Source: Xylaria sp. FL1777 (taxonomy: Eukaryota > Ascomycota > Sordariomycetes > Xylariales > Xylariaceae). From it: a stretch of DNA of 64,000 nt. Below, piece after piece: positions 30,551 through 41,874 of the stretch (within the stretch, counting starts at the first letter, position 1; every line of letters begins with the position of its first letter). Under the pieces are notes generated by a model. That model did not search any database. It was not told the origin of the DNA and saw only the letters and a list, made by a program, of their open reading frames with translations. Location: the NCBI GenBank assembly GCA_022578965.1, contig MU400707.1:1-64000 (forward strand), in the 5' to 3' direction. The translations under genes and the position numbers were made by a program.

Positions 30551-32328
30551 ATGGCTCCTCGCCCTTCACAGTGGGCAATTCCTCTGGGTGTCAGTCTCGG
30601 TGTTCCCTTGGGTCTTTACGTAACTTTCCTGTTTCTTGGTAGTTTTGCCTTTTTTCAAAGACAGTAGGTTTCAGGTGTCCTGTTCTGTTCCCATACCATG
30701 CCAGCTCACCACCCATCAGCTTTTTTTATGCTCATCGTCTGAATACTCTGTTCTGGCACGACCTTGACGAGCCGGAATTCTGGGGATTCGCAAGTGCGCT
30801 AACAATTCACATCCTCATTCCCGCCACTACCATATCTGATACTCGGTCTTACAGAGAACCAAGTTACGCCCTTTACCCTTACGTCCGACAACGAGTCTCT
30901 TTATGCCTGGCACATTCTCCCTCTAAGATTAGTCCTGGAGCACGAAGATAGACTCCGAGTTGCGCCTGCTGGATATTCTGATGACATCACCGCCAGCGAG
31001 TCATTCAAGATTCTCAAAGACGACCCTGATGCTCGTCTTGTAATTTCATGTATGTACAAGTCATGCCGTCTATTCCCGAGTCCCAGAGTCTTCTGCATCA
31101 TTAGAGGCGAAGCTAATCAGATTCCTTCTAGTTCATGGAGTATGTCATATGATCTGGGCTCAGCAAGTCGATTCTAACTAATTGTCCGATACAGAATGCG
31201 GGACATATTGCCCAAGGTCTAAGAACCGAGCATTTCCATACTCTCACAGACACCTCAAGCTTTCATGTCCTCAGTATGGATTACCGAGGCTACGGGAGAT
31301 CAACGGTATGCGCTAACGAACCTTTTGAGGTCTCCTCTCTCAGCACTCCTTTGACTCGCTTTGCTTTGGGAAACAGCTGACTCCACTCCGGACAGGGTTC
31401 TCCTTCTGAGGCCGGCCTAATTCAAGATGGCGTTGCCACAGTAAACTGGGCAATAAGTGTTGCTGGTGTATCGTCTGAACGCATCGTTTTAGTAGGCCAG
31501 AGTTTGGGTACTGCGGTCACAAGTGGCGTTGTCCAACATTTCGCGACCAGGGGAACGGAGTTTGCTGGTGTTATTTGTGAGTAAATCTTGGAGTTTTTTT
31601 TCCTTTCTTTCCGGCCCTCCATAAGCTGGCAACTTGAACAGTAAAGGGGCTCCTTATTGAACAAAACAAACGTCGTGGAAGCTCCCCGTGCCTCCAAAAC
31701 TCGCCAGTCCATACTATAAATGCCACTTACTAACACCGAGTGCTGTAGTAATTGCCGGCTTTTCGAATGTGCCCACTTTGCTCAGCAGTTACAGCGGCGC
31801 GGGCTTCATCCCAGTTCTCTCTCCCCTACGGCCGATACCACCGTTGCTACACTTTTTTCAGAGTTTTATTGTAGATAGGTGGGATTCCGCTAGTCGTCTT
31901 GCCGAAGTAGTTCGCTTAACCCGAACGAGGCTGCGTCTGACGTTGATCCACGCCAAAAACGACATGGAAATCCCTTGTCACGAGAGCGACGCACTCTTCA
32001 AATCAGCTGCCAACGCAACGATCAACCAAGTCTTGGATGACGAAGGGTTTCTGTCGTGGAAAGATCAGAAGAGCACCAGATTCGACGACGGCACCTTCAC
32101 CTCCATTGTCACAGCTGAGCCAGATATCATTATCCGACAAGAACTAGTACCATATGGAGGTATCTCAATTTACACCCTTCACACATAAACAAATCGGTTA
32201 ACTTTGATTATACAGGACATAACAAGGTCATGCTGTCCTCTGCTGTCGCACTTGCGGTCATGAGAACATTTCCGTCAAACTTAAATGCATCGACGTGCTA
32301 TGGCACGTTAAATCCAATTGTGGCTTGA
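30551..32328 (+). CDS. ABHD12-like alpha/beta hydrolase (probable acylglycerol/lysophospholipid lipase)
   Basis: Eight exons: 30551-30663, 30720-30793, 30855-31049, 31132-31139, 31195-31305, 31396-31576, 31749-32159 and 32216-32328, giving 401 residues with closing phases. Exon 4 is only 8 nt and, with the preceding base, encodes Phe-His-Gly; it completes the oxyanion-hole motif FHGNAGH and is therefore needed. An N-terminal hydrophobic segment (about residues 8-33) suggests an ER-type membrane anchor, followed by FFQRHFFYAH. Catalytic residues read as Ser203 in GQSLG, Asp299 in HAKNDMEIP and His366 in GGHNKV; MDYRGYGRST precedes the nucleophile. These features match ABHD12-type membrane serine hydrolases, which cleave monoacylglycerols and lysophosphatidylserine in animals; the fungal substrate is unknown. 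No defect is seen. Confidence 0.88.
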
Positions 32329-33252
32329 TTCCCTCTCCGGCCATTGTGTCTAAAATAAATTATAAATAGATATGTTCCGTTAACGTGTTAGACATGAAGA
32401 CGATGACCTCGGTGCCTCGTGTCGTGAGCTCTCAAGACTTGGTATATAGCCTCCATTAACATTACGGGGTTTGTGATAGACACACAGGGTTAACTAAAAT
32501 CCACATTGTGAAATATAAGTATGTTTAGAGATCTCAGTACAGTCCTCGACCTTCTAGGATCATTTATACCACACTCGTCGCTATGTAATAGTAGACTCCC
32601 CCTTACATATTTGTCAACTTCTCTACCAGATGTCGAGTTTTCGCATCGATTGTGTCAATAACCTTTCGCTTCTCCGCAGTTTCGTCTCAGTATTGACCAA
32701 TGATCATGCTATCCAGGTCCCTCTCAAAACGTTCCTTGTCGTTCTTCTAAAATCTATTGCTTCTCATCGCAAACGTGAATCATGTCACCAATAATCAGAT
32801 CATAGCTTGTACGTCTCACTTGGATATTCGCTTGGGGGCCTCATTTTCCTGTTGAAAACCAGGTTTATCCAAGGCACAGTTGGAAGGATGGATAGAGCAC
32901 CGATAGATGTAGGATATGTACTAAATCGTTAGTTTTCACCGTTTAGCTTGTTTTTTTCCCGTAAGGAACTTTACTTTTCTTCCAATACTAACTATGCTAA
33001 TTGAGTACTTCTTATAGGTCTAATAGATCGTTTCTAACAATAGGCTGAAGTTTAAATAAGAAAAAAAAGAAAATAAGAAAAAAGAAGAAGAAAAGGTATA
33101 GTTATAACTTAAACCCCGGTTGACTTTACTCTTCCCCAGTACCTCACTCTTAGCTACCTAGTCCCTTATTACATCAGGGACCTGAATTGTCTCCTAGGCT
33201 GTCCGCAATATCTGCTGCTATTTTCAGCATAGGTCCGAATATTCTTTTTTCT
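32329..33252. other. Intergenic region
   Basis: This is the 3' flank of the ABHD12-like gene followed by degenerate sequence. A purine-rich A/G tract lies at about 33058-33095. No gene is supported. Confidence 0.5.
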
Positions 33253-34330
33253 ACTTTTTACTATTCGCGAATACTTCTCTCCGTAGTGTATTTACCATAG
33301 GGATCAGTAGTTCATAGTATCCAGCAGAGAATTCGGTCGTGGTCTTGCGGAATATCTCTTCATCGGACACTGTACCCGGTTTTAGCATTGCTAATGCCTC
33401 TACGTCTACATAATTCCACCTGTCAAACTGTGGGACAACCTCTAGCAAGCGTTTTCTCATTTGGTCTATCATCGTGGATAGATATCCACAACAGCACCCA
33501 AAAGAAGGAATCGAGGTCATATATGTAGGAATGCTGCTCGCCTAGAAGAATACCGATGATTATAATCGCCTTCGTTCCCGTCTTTCCCTTCGCTCCCGAG
33601 ACGCCTTCTCACTTTTCTTTGATCGCAAGGTCTAGATTAACTTAAAAACAAGAGCTATAAAGCGTTTCTGCCATCCTTATTAATTATCAGGATTTTAATT
33701 GAGATGTCTCTGTAGAGCATGCCGGCCCTTCATGATGATCCGAGCCGTATAATAAACTCGCTGGCGTGCTCAGGAGAGGTGTGTCGGAGCTTACCTTACA
33801 CGTAGGCTTTCTATTGTTATGAATAATCAGCCGCCGATGTATCTAATTCGGCAGTGCACTCCTGTCTATTTTCCCGCGAACCTATCGTGGCTATGCTATG
33901 CCTATGCGTGGGATCATTGAAAGTTCTAGCCAGTAATTTTCCGCTGTCGTAACATCTAACCCCCTTCTGAGCATTAGTTGGCACGTTGCCGTTAGTTCCG
34001 AGTACTTGAACGGTATAACGATGATAATATTAGCCTATGTTGAATACGCCCCCGTTGGCGACCTCCTGAACTAGCTCATATTCTACTATATGCTCCGTAT
34101 ACTGCCAGCAGTCTTTAATAACAAGCAGCGTCTTTGGGTCGCCTAGTAGCTAGCACCTCTCACTGACCAGCCTGCTTTGCCCATGTATCAAGTTTACTAC
34201 AAATGGCCTTGCCCCCCTTTTTGTTTTCCTCAGCGGGTGCATACATACCGTGGCTCACTGTCCAACCGCCATACAGACAAGACCTGCTCCCTAACAACTA
34301 CAAGTGGCAACTGAAAAAACCCATTTACTA
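33253..34330 (-). pseudogene. FunK1-type fungal protein kinase, decayed
   Basis: Reading the minus strand from about 34330 downward recovers the FunK1 kinase domain in order but in changing frames. KDCWQYTEH and YELVQEVANGGVFN (around 34030-34130) are followed by a stop and YYHRYTVQV. IHRRLIIHNNRKPTCK lies around 33810-33855. MLYRDIS, the catalytic-loop HRD equivalent written YRD, lies near 33700-33720, followed by stops at the expected LIDLDLA site. GILLGEQHSYIYDLDSFFWVLLW lies around 33485-33550 and shifts frame just after RPNEK. WNYVDVEALAMLKPGTVSDEE and VNTLRREVF follow, to a stop near 33253. At least three in-frame stops and two or more frameshifts make this a clear relic. FunK1 kinases are expanded in many Pezizomycotina and basidiomycetes. 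The last 89 codons survive as an open frame but lack a kinase core. Confidence 0.85.
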
Positions 34331-36236
34331 GTGTAGTTTAATTATATCTTTATAAGCTGCCTTTATAATGACTTACTGCTAGCTGTGTAATCGGCGAACG
34401 CGAAGCTTCAGTGATATATCTTAATGCAATTATATAAGACCGCTTAACGACTCCTCTCATAACATATCTAATCCATTCATTCTCTCAATACAGAGTCTCC
34501 CTTGCTTAAGGTGGTGGATGGTCAGTAGATATTTTGAATGCTATAACGCGTGGTAGAAAATAGGAAAGATTAAGGTTGTTTATCGTGAAAATGCTTTAAC
34601 GATTTACATACTTCGGTTTACATCTACAGCTCCTCACAGAATTCACCACGTGGCCTGAAAATTAAGTTAGGTCTGTAGTGATCGGCCGTGAAAATATCAC
34701 ATATCTGGTACTCATTCGCCCGATGCCAGCCATCCGTCCTACCATGAGTCCCTCCTCCTAAGCAAATAGGCAACTAAGGTACCTTAGGATATGATACTTG
34801 ACATATTATTGGGCCCTGGGGAAGTACCACGACACGCTGCAGAAATGGGCGGGTTAAGCCGTGTCGATTATATCCACGCAGGCCACTTCCTCGTGTCAGA
34901 TTTGGCGTTTTTGACGCTGTTGGCGCTGCAGATCTAGCTGCTGTCGGCCGTATTGATCACTTGGGCTTGCACCCTTCAAGACTGCATATTCGAGAATATG
35001 ACCTACACCCAACAGTTAACAAGCATTAGATCTAAAGTTGACGCCTCGTACAACCTCCACGCCCCCCCAAAATCTAGACTTCTTTATTCCCCTCTCGTCC
35101 CTAGCGGGAATCTATATACTGCCGGCTTTCCAAGACGCCTTTGCGTTAGCGCGCACTGAGGCAGGCCCAGCCGTCTTCTGTGGTACTTATCATCGCCGAG
35201 CGGGGGGACTACCGACGCCACCAGGAGAACGTCGGGGACATGAACCCCGTAGAAGAACGCCCGCATACTTAGCGCGGCCGCTGGTGGCCGGTTTTGAGGG
35301 CTTGTCTCGGGGTTGCGGTGGCCGTCTTCAAAATGATGGGCGGCACCTAGTAGCTCCAAAAGCGGGCTAAAGTAACGGGTTTATATTACCTATGTAGATA
35401 CATACAGCAGTTGATTACGCAGTGAGATCATCTGCGCATATATTATGCAACGATCTATTGGGCATAAGCAACCAATACCTTGAACGGGAGGGGCTTATGT
35501 AAAGAAGAATCACGTGACATATGCTAAAGCTATCTGTCGGTTGCACCAGAGTTGCTGCATCAAGGGGGAAAAAAAGTACATAAGTTCCAAGTTAAGTATA
35601 AGAATCAACAAATACCTATTCTAACCTTACCATACTCCTGCTAACATACACAAAACATGGCCTCACCCATAGCTTTTACGCCCTTCTTCTTCTACAAACT
35701 ACCTAAACCTCTGCGACCCCCCTAAACCCAGTATGGTGTATTTGCTTAAACGTGTAACATACCTATCGTGCATGTGCCTGTAATAACAGTCGCGTCTTTT
35801 GTTGAGCAATTGTAAATCGCCTTATTTGCTCACAATTGTTTCACTTAGTATAGGTAACTAGCAGTTTTGATCTGGTACCAAACTCTATTATACCGGAGCA
35901 AATTTACCTACATATGTACATAGGCACTTAAGTACATAGTACATACGGTATGTGTTTCCCCATCGTGCCCAACCACATGCAACATAGCAAGCAATGTACC
36001 CCGCTAAAAGAGACAGGTACACGTACTGGGATCAACCCCGCGATCTGGCCAAATTTCCAACTAATGTAGGTACTGGTATTACGATTATCTTGTCACCACG
36101 TTCCCAACCACGACACCACCCATCCAACAGCTTCCCGGAGTAGCGCGGAACTGTTTACCTGGTCCTGTCCGTTGGTGTTGTTTTCGATTTCTCGCCAACT
36201 CCCAAGTTCCAGCTTCACACCCGTGATCCGATCACC
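34331..36236. other. Gene-poor region before N-myristoyltransferase
   Basis: About 1.9 kb. A GC-richer patch at about 34940-35370 is open in several frames (up to 110 codons at 35038-35370), but no frame shows a recognisable motif or supported splice extension. TACATA/TACC-rich sequence occurs around 35900-35960. The last few hundred bases are the NMT promoter and leader. Confidence 0.45.
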
Positions 36237-37939
36237 ATGGCCGAAGAATCCAAGCCGTCGAATCGCAAGGGCAAAGAGAAGGAAAAGGCGGCTAAGAAGC
36301 TGCACAAGGCTCTCGACGGCCTTTCCAATGAGCAGGTCACTCAACTTCTTGATCTGAATCCTGCCCTAGCCTCGGAGCTCGCCAACGGACCCGACGACAA
36401 CCCCAATGCCGCCGCCGAAGCCCTCCGCCGCCTCAACCTCCAGGACATCATGACCGGCCTCGCCTCGAGCGGCAAGAATGTTAAAGATATGGGGGCTTAC
36501 AAGTTTTGGGCTACTCAGCCCGTGCCTAAGTTTGGTGAGGAGCAAAATTCAAACGAGCCGTTTGAGGAGGGGCCCATCAAGATTCAAAGCGTCGACGAGA
36601 TCTCAAAGGATCCCCCACCCTTGGTCGATGGCTTTGAGTGGACTACCCTAGATCTCCTCGACGCTGCCCAGCTAAAAGAGGTCTGGGAGCTGTTGAATGG
36701 CCACTACGTCGAGGATGACGAGGCGATGTTCCGCTTCAACTATTCCGCCAGTATCTTGAAATGGTGAGTACTCTGGGCTTTGGGGCGCTCAATAAGCCAG
36801 CATACGAACTGACATGTCTCAAACCACCATCAGGGCGATGATGCCTCCAGGCTGGAAGAAGGAGTGGCACAGAGGAGTCCGAGCGTCCCAATCTAAGAAG
36901 CTTGTTGCTTTCATCGCCGCCATCCCCGTAGAACTGCGCATTCGAGACAAGACCCTCCACGCCTCCGAGGTTAATTTTCTCTGTATTCACAAAAAGCTCC
37001 GCTCCAAACGTCTTGCGCCCGTTCTCATCAAGGAGATCACACGTCTCTGCAATCTAGATGGTGTTTTTCAAGCAATCTACACGGGCGGCATTGTCCTTCC
37101 AAAGCCTGTCAGTACTTGCCGATACTACCACCGCGCCATCAATTGGCAAAAGCTATACGATGTCGGGTTCAGTCCTTTACCGTCGAATAGCAAGCCTCAG
37201 TTCCAGATAAGGAAGTATGCTGTACCCGAGCGTACGTCAACGAGGGGTTTGAGAGAGATGCAAAAGAAGGACATTGCAGCCGTACAGGATCTGCTGACAC
37301 GGTACCTTGCCAAGTATGACATGGCTGCAACGTTTGACAAGCACGAGGTAGAGCACTGGCTGTTACACAACAAGAAGGACGCACCCGAGGAACAGGTTGT
37401 ATGGACGTATGTGGTTGAGGTAAGATGACCATAGCCTCTTCGGTATTCTCCCTGCTTGGTGTGCTGACTCTCCCAAAGGACGATCACAAGAAGGTAACGG
37501 ACTTTGTCTCATTCTATTGCCTCGAGTCGTCGGTGATCAATCATCCAAAGCACGCAAACATCAAAGCAGCGTACTTATTCTACTATGCAACTGAAATTGG
37601 CCTAACCGACCCCGTCGACAAAGATGCGCTCAAGGCTCGACTCAATACTCTGGTGTCGGATTCTTTGGTATACTGCAAGCAATATAAGTTTGATGTGTAC
37701 AATGCGTTGTCTTTAATGGATAACGGTTTGTTCCTTGAGGACCAGAAGTTCGGGCCCGGCGACGGTCAGCTTCATTACTACTTGTTCAATTACCGAGCGA
37801 ACCCCATAGGCGGCGGTGTCGATAAACGAAACAGATTAGACCCAGAGAATTTGAGTGGAATCGGGTATGTCTACCAAAAAAAAAAAAAGCAAATGCAACT
37901 TATATGGCTGCTGATATGTCTAGGAAAACCCAAATCTGA
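36237..37939 (+). CDS. NMT1: Glycylpeptide N-tetradecanoyltransferase (N-myristoyltransferase)
   Basis: Exons 36237-36763, 36834-37419, 37479-37864 and a short last exon 37924-37939 give 504 residues. The enzyme transfers myristate from myristoyl-CoA to N-terminal glycines of target proteins and is essential in fungi. After a Lys-rich N-terminus (ribosome/cytosol targeting in the family) come [14 protein letters not shown], the [17 protein letters not shown] junction, [22 protein letters not shown] (the CoA/phosphate loop), [23 protein letters not shown], and C-terminal [13 protein letters not shown] and [19 protein letters not shown]. The odd point is the extreme C-terminus. The intron 37865-37923 has GTATGT, a CTGAT branch and CTAG, and holds a 13-A run; splicing gives ...GIGKTQI, while read-through would add a long Lys-rich tail. 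Family members usually end in a short hydrophobic GIG-type tail whose free carboxylate is catalytic. The gene is certain; its last codons are not. Confidence 0.93.
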
Positions 37940-40900
37940 TGTTGTGCAATACCAAATATGTGGTGACTTCGACAGCTCATACAAGTTAAAAAAACTCAAC
38001 AACTCTTAGCGAGGCGCATGCAACCTTATACATCCTATCCGGCGATGAGGTAACTTTTTTCATTTGACTGTCAAGCATGTAGATCTACAACACATCATTA
38101 AATAGGAGGCAGGAGGGTTGTCGAGTACGCGTGCCGGTGTAGAACAAGTTATAATAATATACATGTACGTGCTTACGCAATGGAAGCCGAAGAGTACTAC
38201 AATAGCGGTACTGTATTGGACCGAAGGGTACCTTACCTACTAGGTAAGTAGTAGGTATGTAGATAGGTTTTTGAGCATGTGGAGGCCGTAGTAGTTTCGG
38301 CGATGGGTATTCCGAGGCTCTTCTAGCGACGTCAAGGGGCCTGAGTTCGGTGTAACCTGGCACTTTAGATGGCCAATGAACAACGAACCACTATTGGGCT
38401 CTTCCGTGCGCACCTCGTGTCGGGGATGGGCTCAATCTGCAGCCGAGGTGCCACTGTCTACCATGCATCCAATCAATAAATCTTGATTTTCTTACTTCAT
38501 TCTCGGTTTCTATGTGTCCTGGCGGCTTAGGTACACATCTGTCCTTTGGGCGTGCCTGATTCGCCTCACACTCGCGGCATATATCATGCCAGCGTGGTGC
38601 AGCGGCTGGGCCTGCCCGCATGCCAGGGGTAAGTGATGGACATGATCTCGCGCCATGTTATACAAGACGGCCGGTCCCGTGGGCCTGGCCTGAGCGGCTG
38701 GGTTGCGATCGGCCATTGGGAAAGATGCATTCTTGAAACCACACCGAGGCTCTAGTGAGTAAGATGGCCCAGTGTTGCCCACCTTTACCTACGTCGAGCG
38801 CGCGCGCTAATTACCCTTTTCTACCGGAGACCCTGGTTCCATTAGCAGCAGCTCAGCGTGAGGACAGATGTGTACATATATGTTGCTGAAGTGGTACTGC
38901 GAAGACTGTGGTGCCTGGTACACGAGTGACGAGATCAAAACCAGCGACTGCGATGACTTCGCTGCAATGGGGGAATGTGAGGAGAGGAACGTCACGACCG
39001 AGGAGTCGGACGCTGACGGTCTCTGCGACGACTGCACGCGAGCCCGCGAGGGCTAGGGAAGGCGGCGGCGGCGGCGTTGTGCCGAGGGAGCGCATCCCCA
39101 GCAAGACCACGGGACTTTACAAACGAGATTCGTGGTGGCACGTTTCATCATTCTGAGCTCGGGAAAAGTGGCGTGTATCTGTTCATGGTCCACGCAACGG
39201 CGTTCAAGGGCATTTACCCCGGAGAACTAAAGGCGTAATAAGGAACGGGACATTCGACCTGGTCATGAAAGGCTCTACTCCCTGGCTGCGTTAATCCTTA
39301 GTATTTGTTATATTCTGGGAGATTTGGATGGCAAATGATATTGGAAGTCTCAGTTCCCTCCATACGAGAGGCATAAATGAAAGAGGGGAATATATAGAAA
39401 GAGGATCTTTTTGATCGCAGAGTGCAAAGCGAGTCTGGCTATCTGTTATGCACAGCTGTCCTTACACTTTGTATCAAACCGCCTTTCCCCTCTCTCAACA
39501 ACGTCCCATGAAACATAAAAAGCAGCTAGGCACTACCCCAGGCACTTCACTACTTTGACACTAAGCTGCACACCTAGTTTTTCAAAGCAGCAAAGAAAGG
39601 GGGAGAAAAGGGGGAGAAGGGGGGGGGAACCGTGTAGTTTAGTATAAGTCATATAAGTTTGACCGCATAGGCCATTTCTCCGAAATTCTGATTTGGCCAT
39701 CTGCCACACTCCTTTATTCCGTGGCCCCTGTGAGTATTAGGAATCAAGTAGGGCAGCCGATAATCAAAACATGAAATGCAGCGCTACGGAGAACCACATC
39801 TCGTGCCTCAGCTTAGAGTGTCGATGGTTTGTAGTCGTCTTAGATTCTGGACAAGCCTCAGCACAAATTGATAAATGAACCCAGACTATGTCGAAGTCGT
39901 AGACTATTGCTCAAGGTATGTACAACGCGGGCCGAACCTTTAGCCCCGAGTGATAACAAAATGTCGAAGCTGGAAGCGGGTGTCCGATAGCCGCGACGCC
40001 CGGATGGCTTTCCTGACAGTACCGAAACTGTGGGTTCTGGAGGGGCAGTCGGCATATGACATTATAGCGGGCAGAAATGACAATATTGAAAGGAGCGGAA
40101 CCTGTCGCCGCATCACAACCAATCAGCAACAGCACGCAGCACGCAATCCAATAGTGTTTGTCTGTAAAAGGGCTAGTGAGGGGTTGGCGGGGTTGGTGGG
40201 GGCCGCCGAGGGGTTGAGAAGGGTTTCTTGTCATGGAGGTACATGAAGTGGTGCGGTTATCACATGTGTACACCTGCGTGCTATGAGGTAGGTACATACG
40301 TGTATGGCAGTACGTACATGAGATTTGAAACTTACATGCATGTATGCACAGCTACATATACTACTCTATGTAGGTAAGATCCTATTTTTGTAGCATGTAC
40401 ACTCCTACTTAGGTAGAGACAACCTGCCGCAAAGATGGTGTCACACCATGACCAAGTTGAGCTGTGTTTCGATACCTATGGGTATACGAGTCTCTTGTGT
40501 TATAAAGGACATGACCTACCTACTACCTACATAGGTAGGTTAGAGGAAACAATGCTGTGTGAATGTACTGACATGTAGGGACAGACATATGGTACCTACC
40601 TATGCTGAGTACCTCTGCATAGAGAAAGAAGTACGGTATCCGCGATAGATAGGATACCGTATGGTTGGTAGAGACGAAGGAGCCAGAAAGTAAGAGAGGG
40701 GATGGCCACCACAAACCCCCCTCCCCCATTAATCATCACGCAGGCGGATCGCGCCATCGTGAACTCAGCTAACGGTAGTCGATACTTAAATATCTTCAGG
40801 GTCTACCCCTCCTCCTTTTAGCTATCGCTTTCTGTTTTCTAGACCGTTTAGGCATTCTTTGATACCCCTTCCTAGCTCTATACGTATCCACCGTTCCTCA

Positions 40901-40975
40901 CCCCCGTGCCATTGCCATTGTCATCGCCATTGCCATCTCCATCCTCAACAACTCTCAGTGATATAGATATTCGCC
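37940..40975. other. Long intergenic region
   Basis: About 3 kb between NMT and the peroxiredoxin gene. Apart from one small Cys-rich ORF (38868-39056) no coding sequence is supported. It holds TACC/GGTA patches (38230-38265, 40270-40610), a GGC-triplet run near 39060-39076 and a G/A-rich tract at about 39597-39630. Overlapping minus-strand ORFs at 38391-38782 show no motif. Confidence 0.45.
38868..39056 (+). CDS. Small cysteine-rich hypothetical protein
   Basis: An ATG-started 62-residue frame with six cysteines arranged as two CxxC pairs and two singles: WYCEDCGAWY near the N-terminus, two Cys in the acidic middle, and CDDC near the C-terminus. The pairs could bind one zinc ion. The composition is acidic and unlike random ORFs around it, and no signal peptide is visible. 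There is no recognised family. It may be a genuine small zinc-binding protein, an exon of a larger gene, or chance. Confidence 0.35.
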   Translation: MCTYMLLKWYCEDCGAWYTSDEIKTSDCDDFAAMGECEERNVTTEESDADGLCDDCTRAREG

Positions 40976-41017
40976 ATGGCTACCGAATCTCGACCCGCGC
41001 CGTGAGTGCCTCCTCTC

Positions 41018-41060
<43 letters not shown>

Positions 41061-41874
41061 CAAAGTGTGCACCCCCTGCATCACTAGCGACTTGCCGTAC
41101 CAATTCGTCTAAAGCGGCCGTACCCGTGACTAACACCGCTTGCTTGGTTCTTCTAGTCTACGTCTCGGCACCGTTGCTCCCAACTTCAAGGCCGATACCA
41201 CCAACGGCCCCATTGACTTCCACGAGTTCGTTGGCGACAACTGGGTTGTTTTCTTCTCTCACCCCGAGGACTTCACCCCCGTTTGCACTACCGAGCTCGG
41301 CGCCTTTGCCAAGCTCGAGCCCGAGTTTACCAAGCGTGGCGTCAAGCTGATCGGCCTGTCCGCCAACACACTCGGCAGCCACGAGGGATGGATTAAGGAC
41401 ATTGATGAAGTTACTGGCGGCAAGGTCTCTTTCCCTATCATTGCCGACAAAGAGCGCAAGGTCGCTTATTTATACGACATGTAAGTCACTCCTCGCCGTT
41501 TGACGGAATGCTCTCGGGCGAGACAATAGGCTGACGAGACATTTCACAGGATCGACTACCAGGACACTACCAACGTCGATGAGAAGGGTATTGCTTTCAC
41601 CATCCGTTCTGTCTTCATCATCGACCCCAGCAAGAAAATTCGCACCATTCTCTCCTACCCAGCCTCCACCGGCCGCAACTCGGCTGAGGTGCTGCGCATC
41701 GTCGACTCGCTGCAGACCGGCGATAAGCACAAGGTCACCACCCCTATCAACTGGGTCCCAGGAGACGACGTCATCGTTGCCCCTGTCGTGAAGGATGAGC
41801 AGGCCAAGGAGCTGTTCCCCGGCTACCGCACCGTCAAGCCCTATCTCCGTTTTACCACCTTGCCCTCGCAGTAG
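40976..41874 (+). CDS. 1-Cys peroxiredoxin (Prx6/AhpC-TSA type)
   Basis: Three exons, 40976-41001, 41157-41480 and 41550-41874, encode 224 residues. The thioredoxin-fold core starts at LRLGTVAPNF. The peroxidatic motif FFSHPEDFTPVCTTELG places the active cysteine at residue 52 with the TxxC threonine at 49. GLSANTLGSHEGWIKDI and the C-terminal dimer/arm block NWVPGDDVIVAPVV with KPYLRFT are those of the Prx6 subfamily. No other cysteine exists in the protein, so it is a 1-Cys enzyme needing an external reductant (glutathione or thioredoxin). It reduces hydrogen peroxide and lipid hydroperoxides. The start gives a very short first exon, and no mitochondrial presequence is obvious, so a cytosolic location is likely. 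Intron 1 carries a long CT repeat. Confidence 0.94.
41023..41054 (+). repeat. (CT)16 microsatellite inside intron 1 of the peroxiredoxin gene
   Basis: Sixteen uninterrupted CT dinucleotides, followed by CAG, lie in the middle of the 155-nt first intron. The CAG after the repeat could act as an acceptor, but the frame beyond it meets a stop before the true exon 2. Confidence 0.9.

Noticed and set aside
33860..33910. A minus-strand fragment reading RGKIDRSALPN, which recalls the end of an adenylation domain of peptide synthetases
   Set aside because: The flanking blocks place it inside the FunK1 kinase relic, and no other adenylation motif is present.
35038..35370. 110-codon GC-rich ORF in the gap before NMT
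   Set aside because: Several frames are open on both strands in this GC-rich patch and none carries a known motif.
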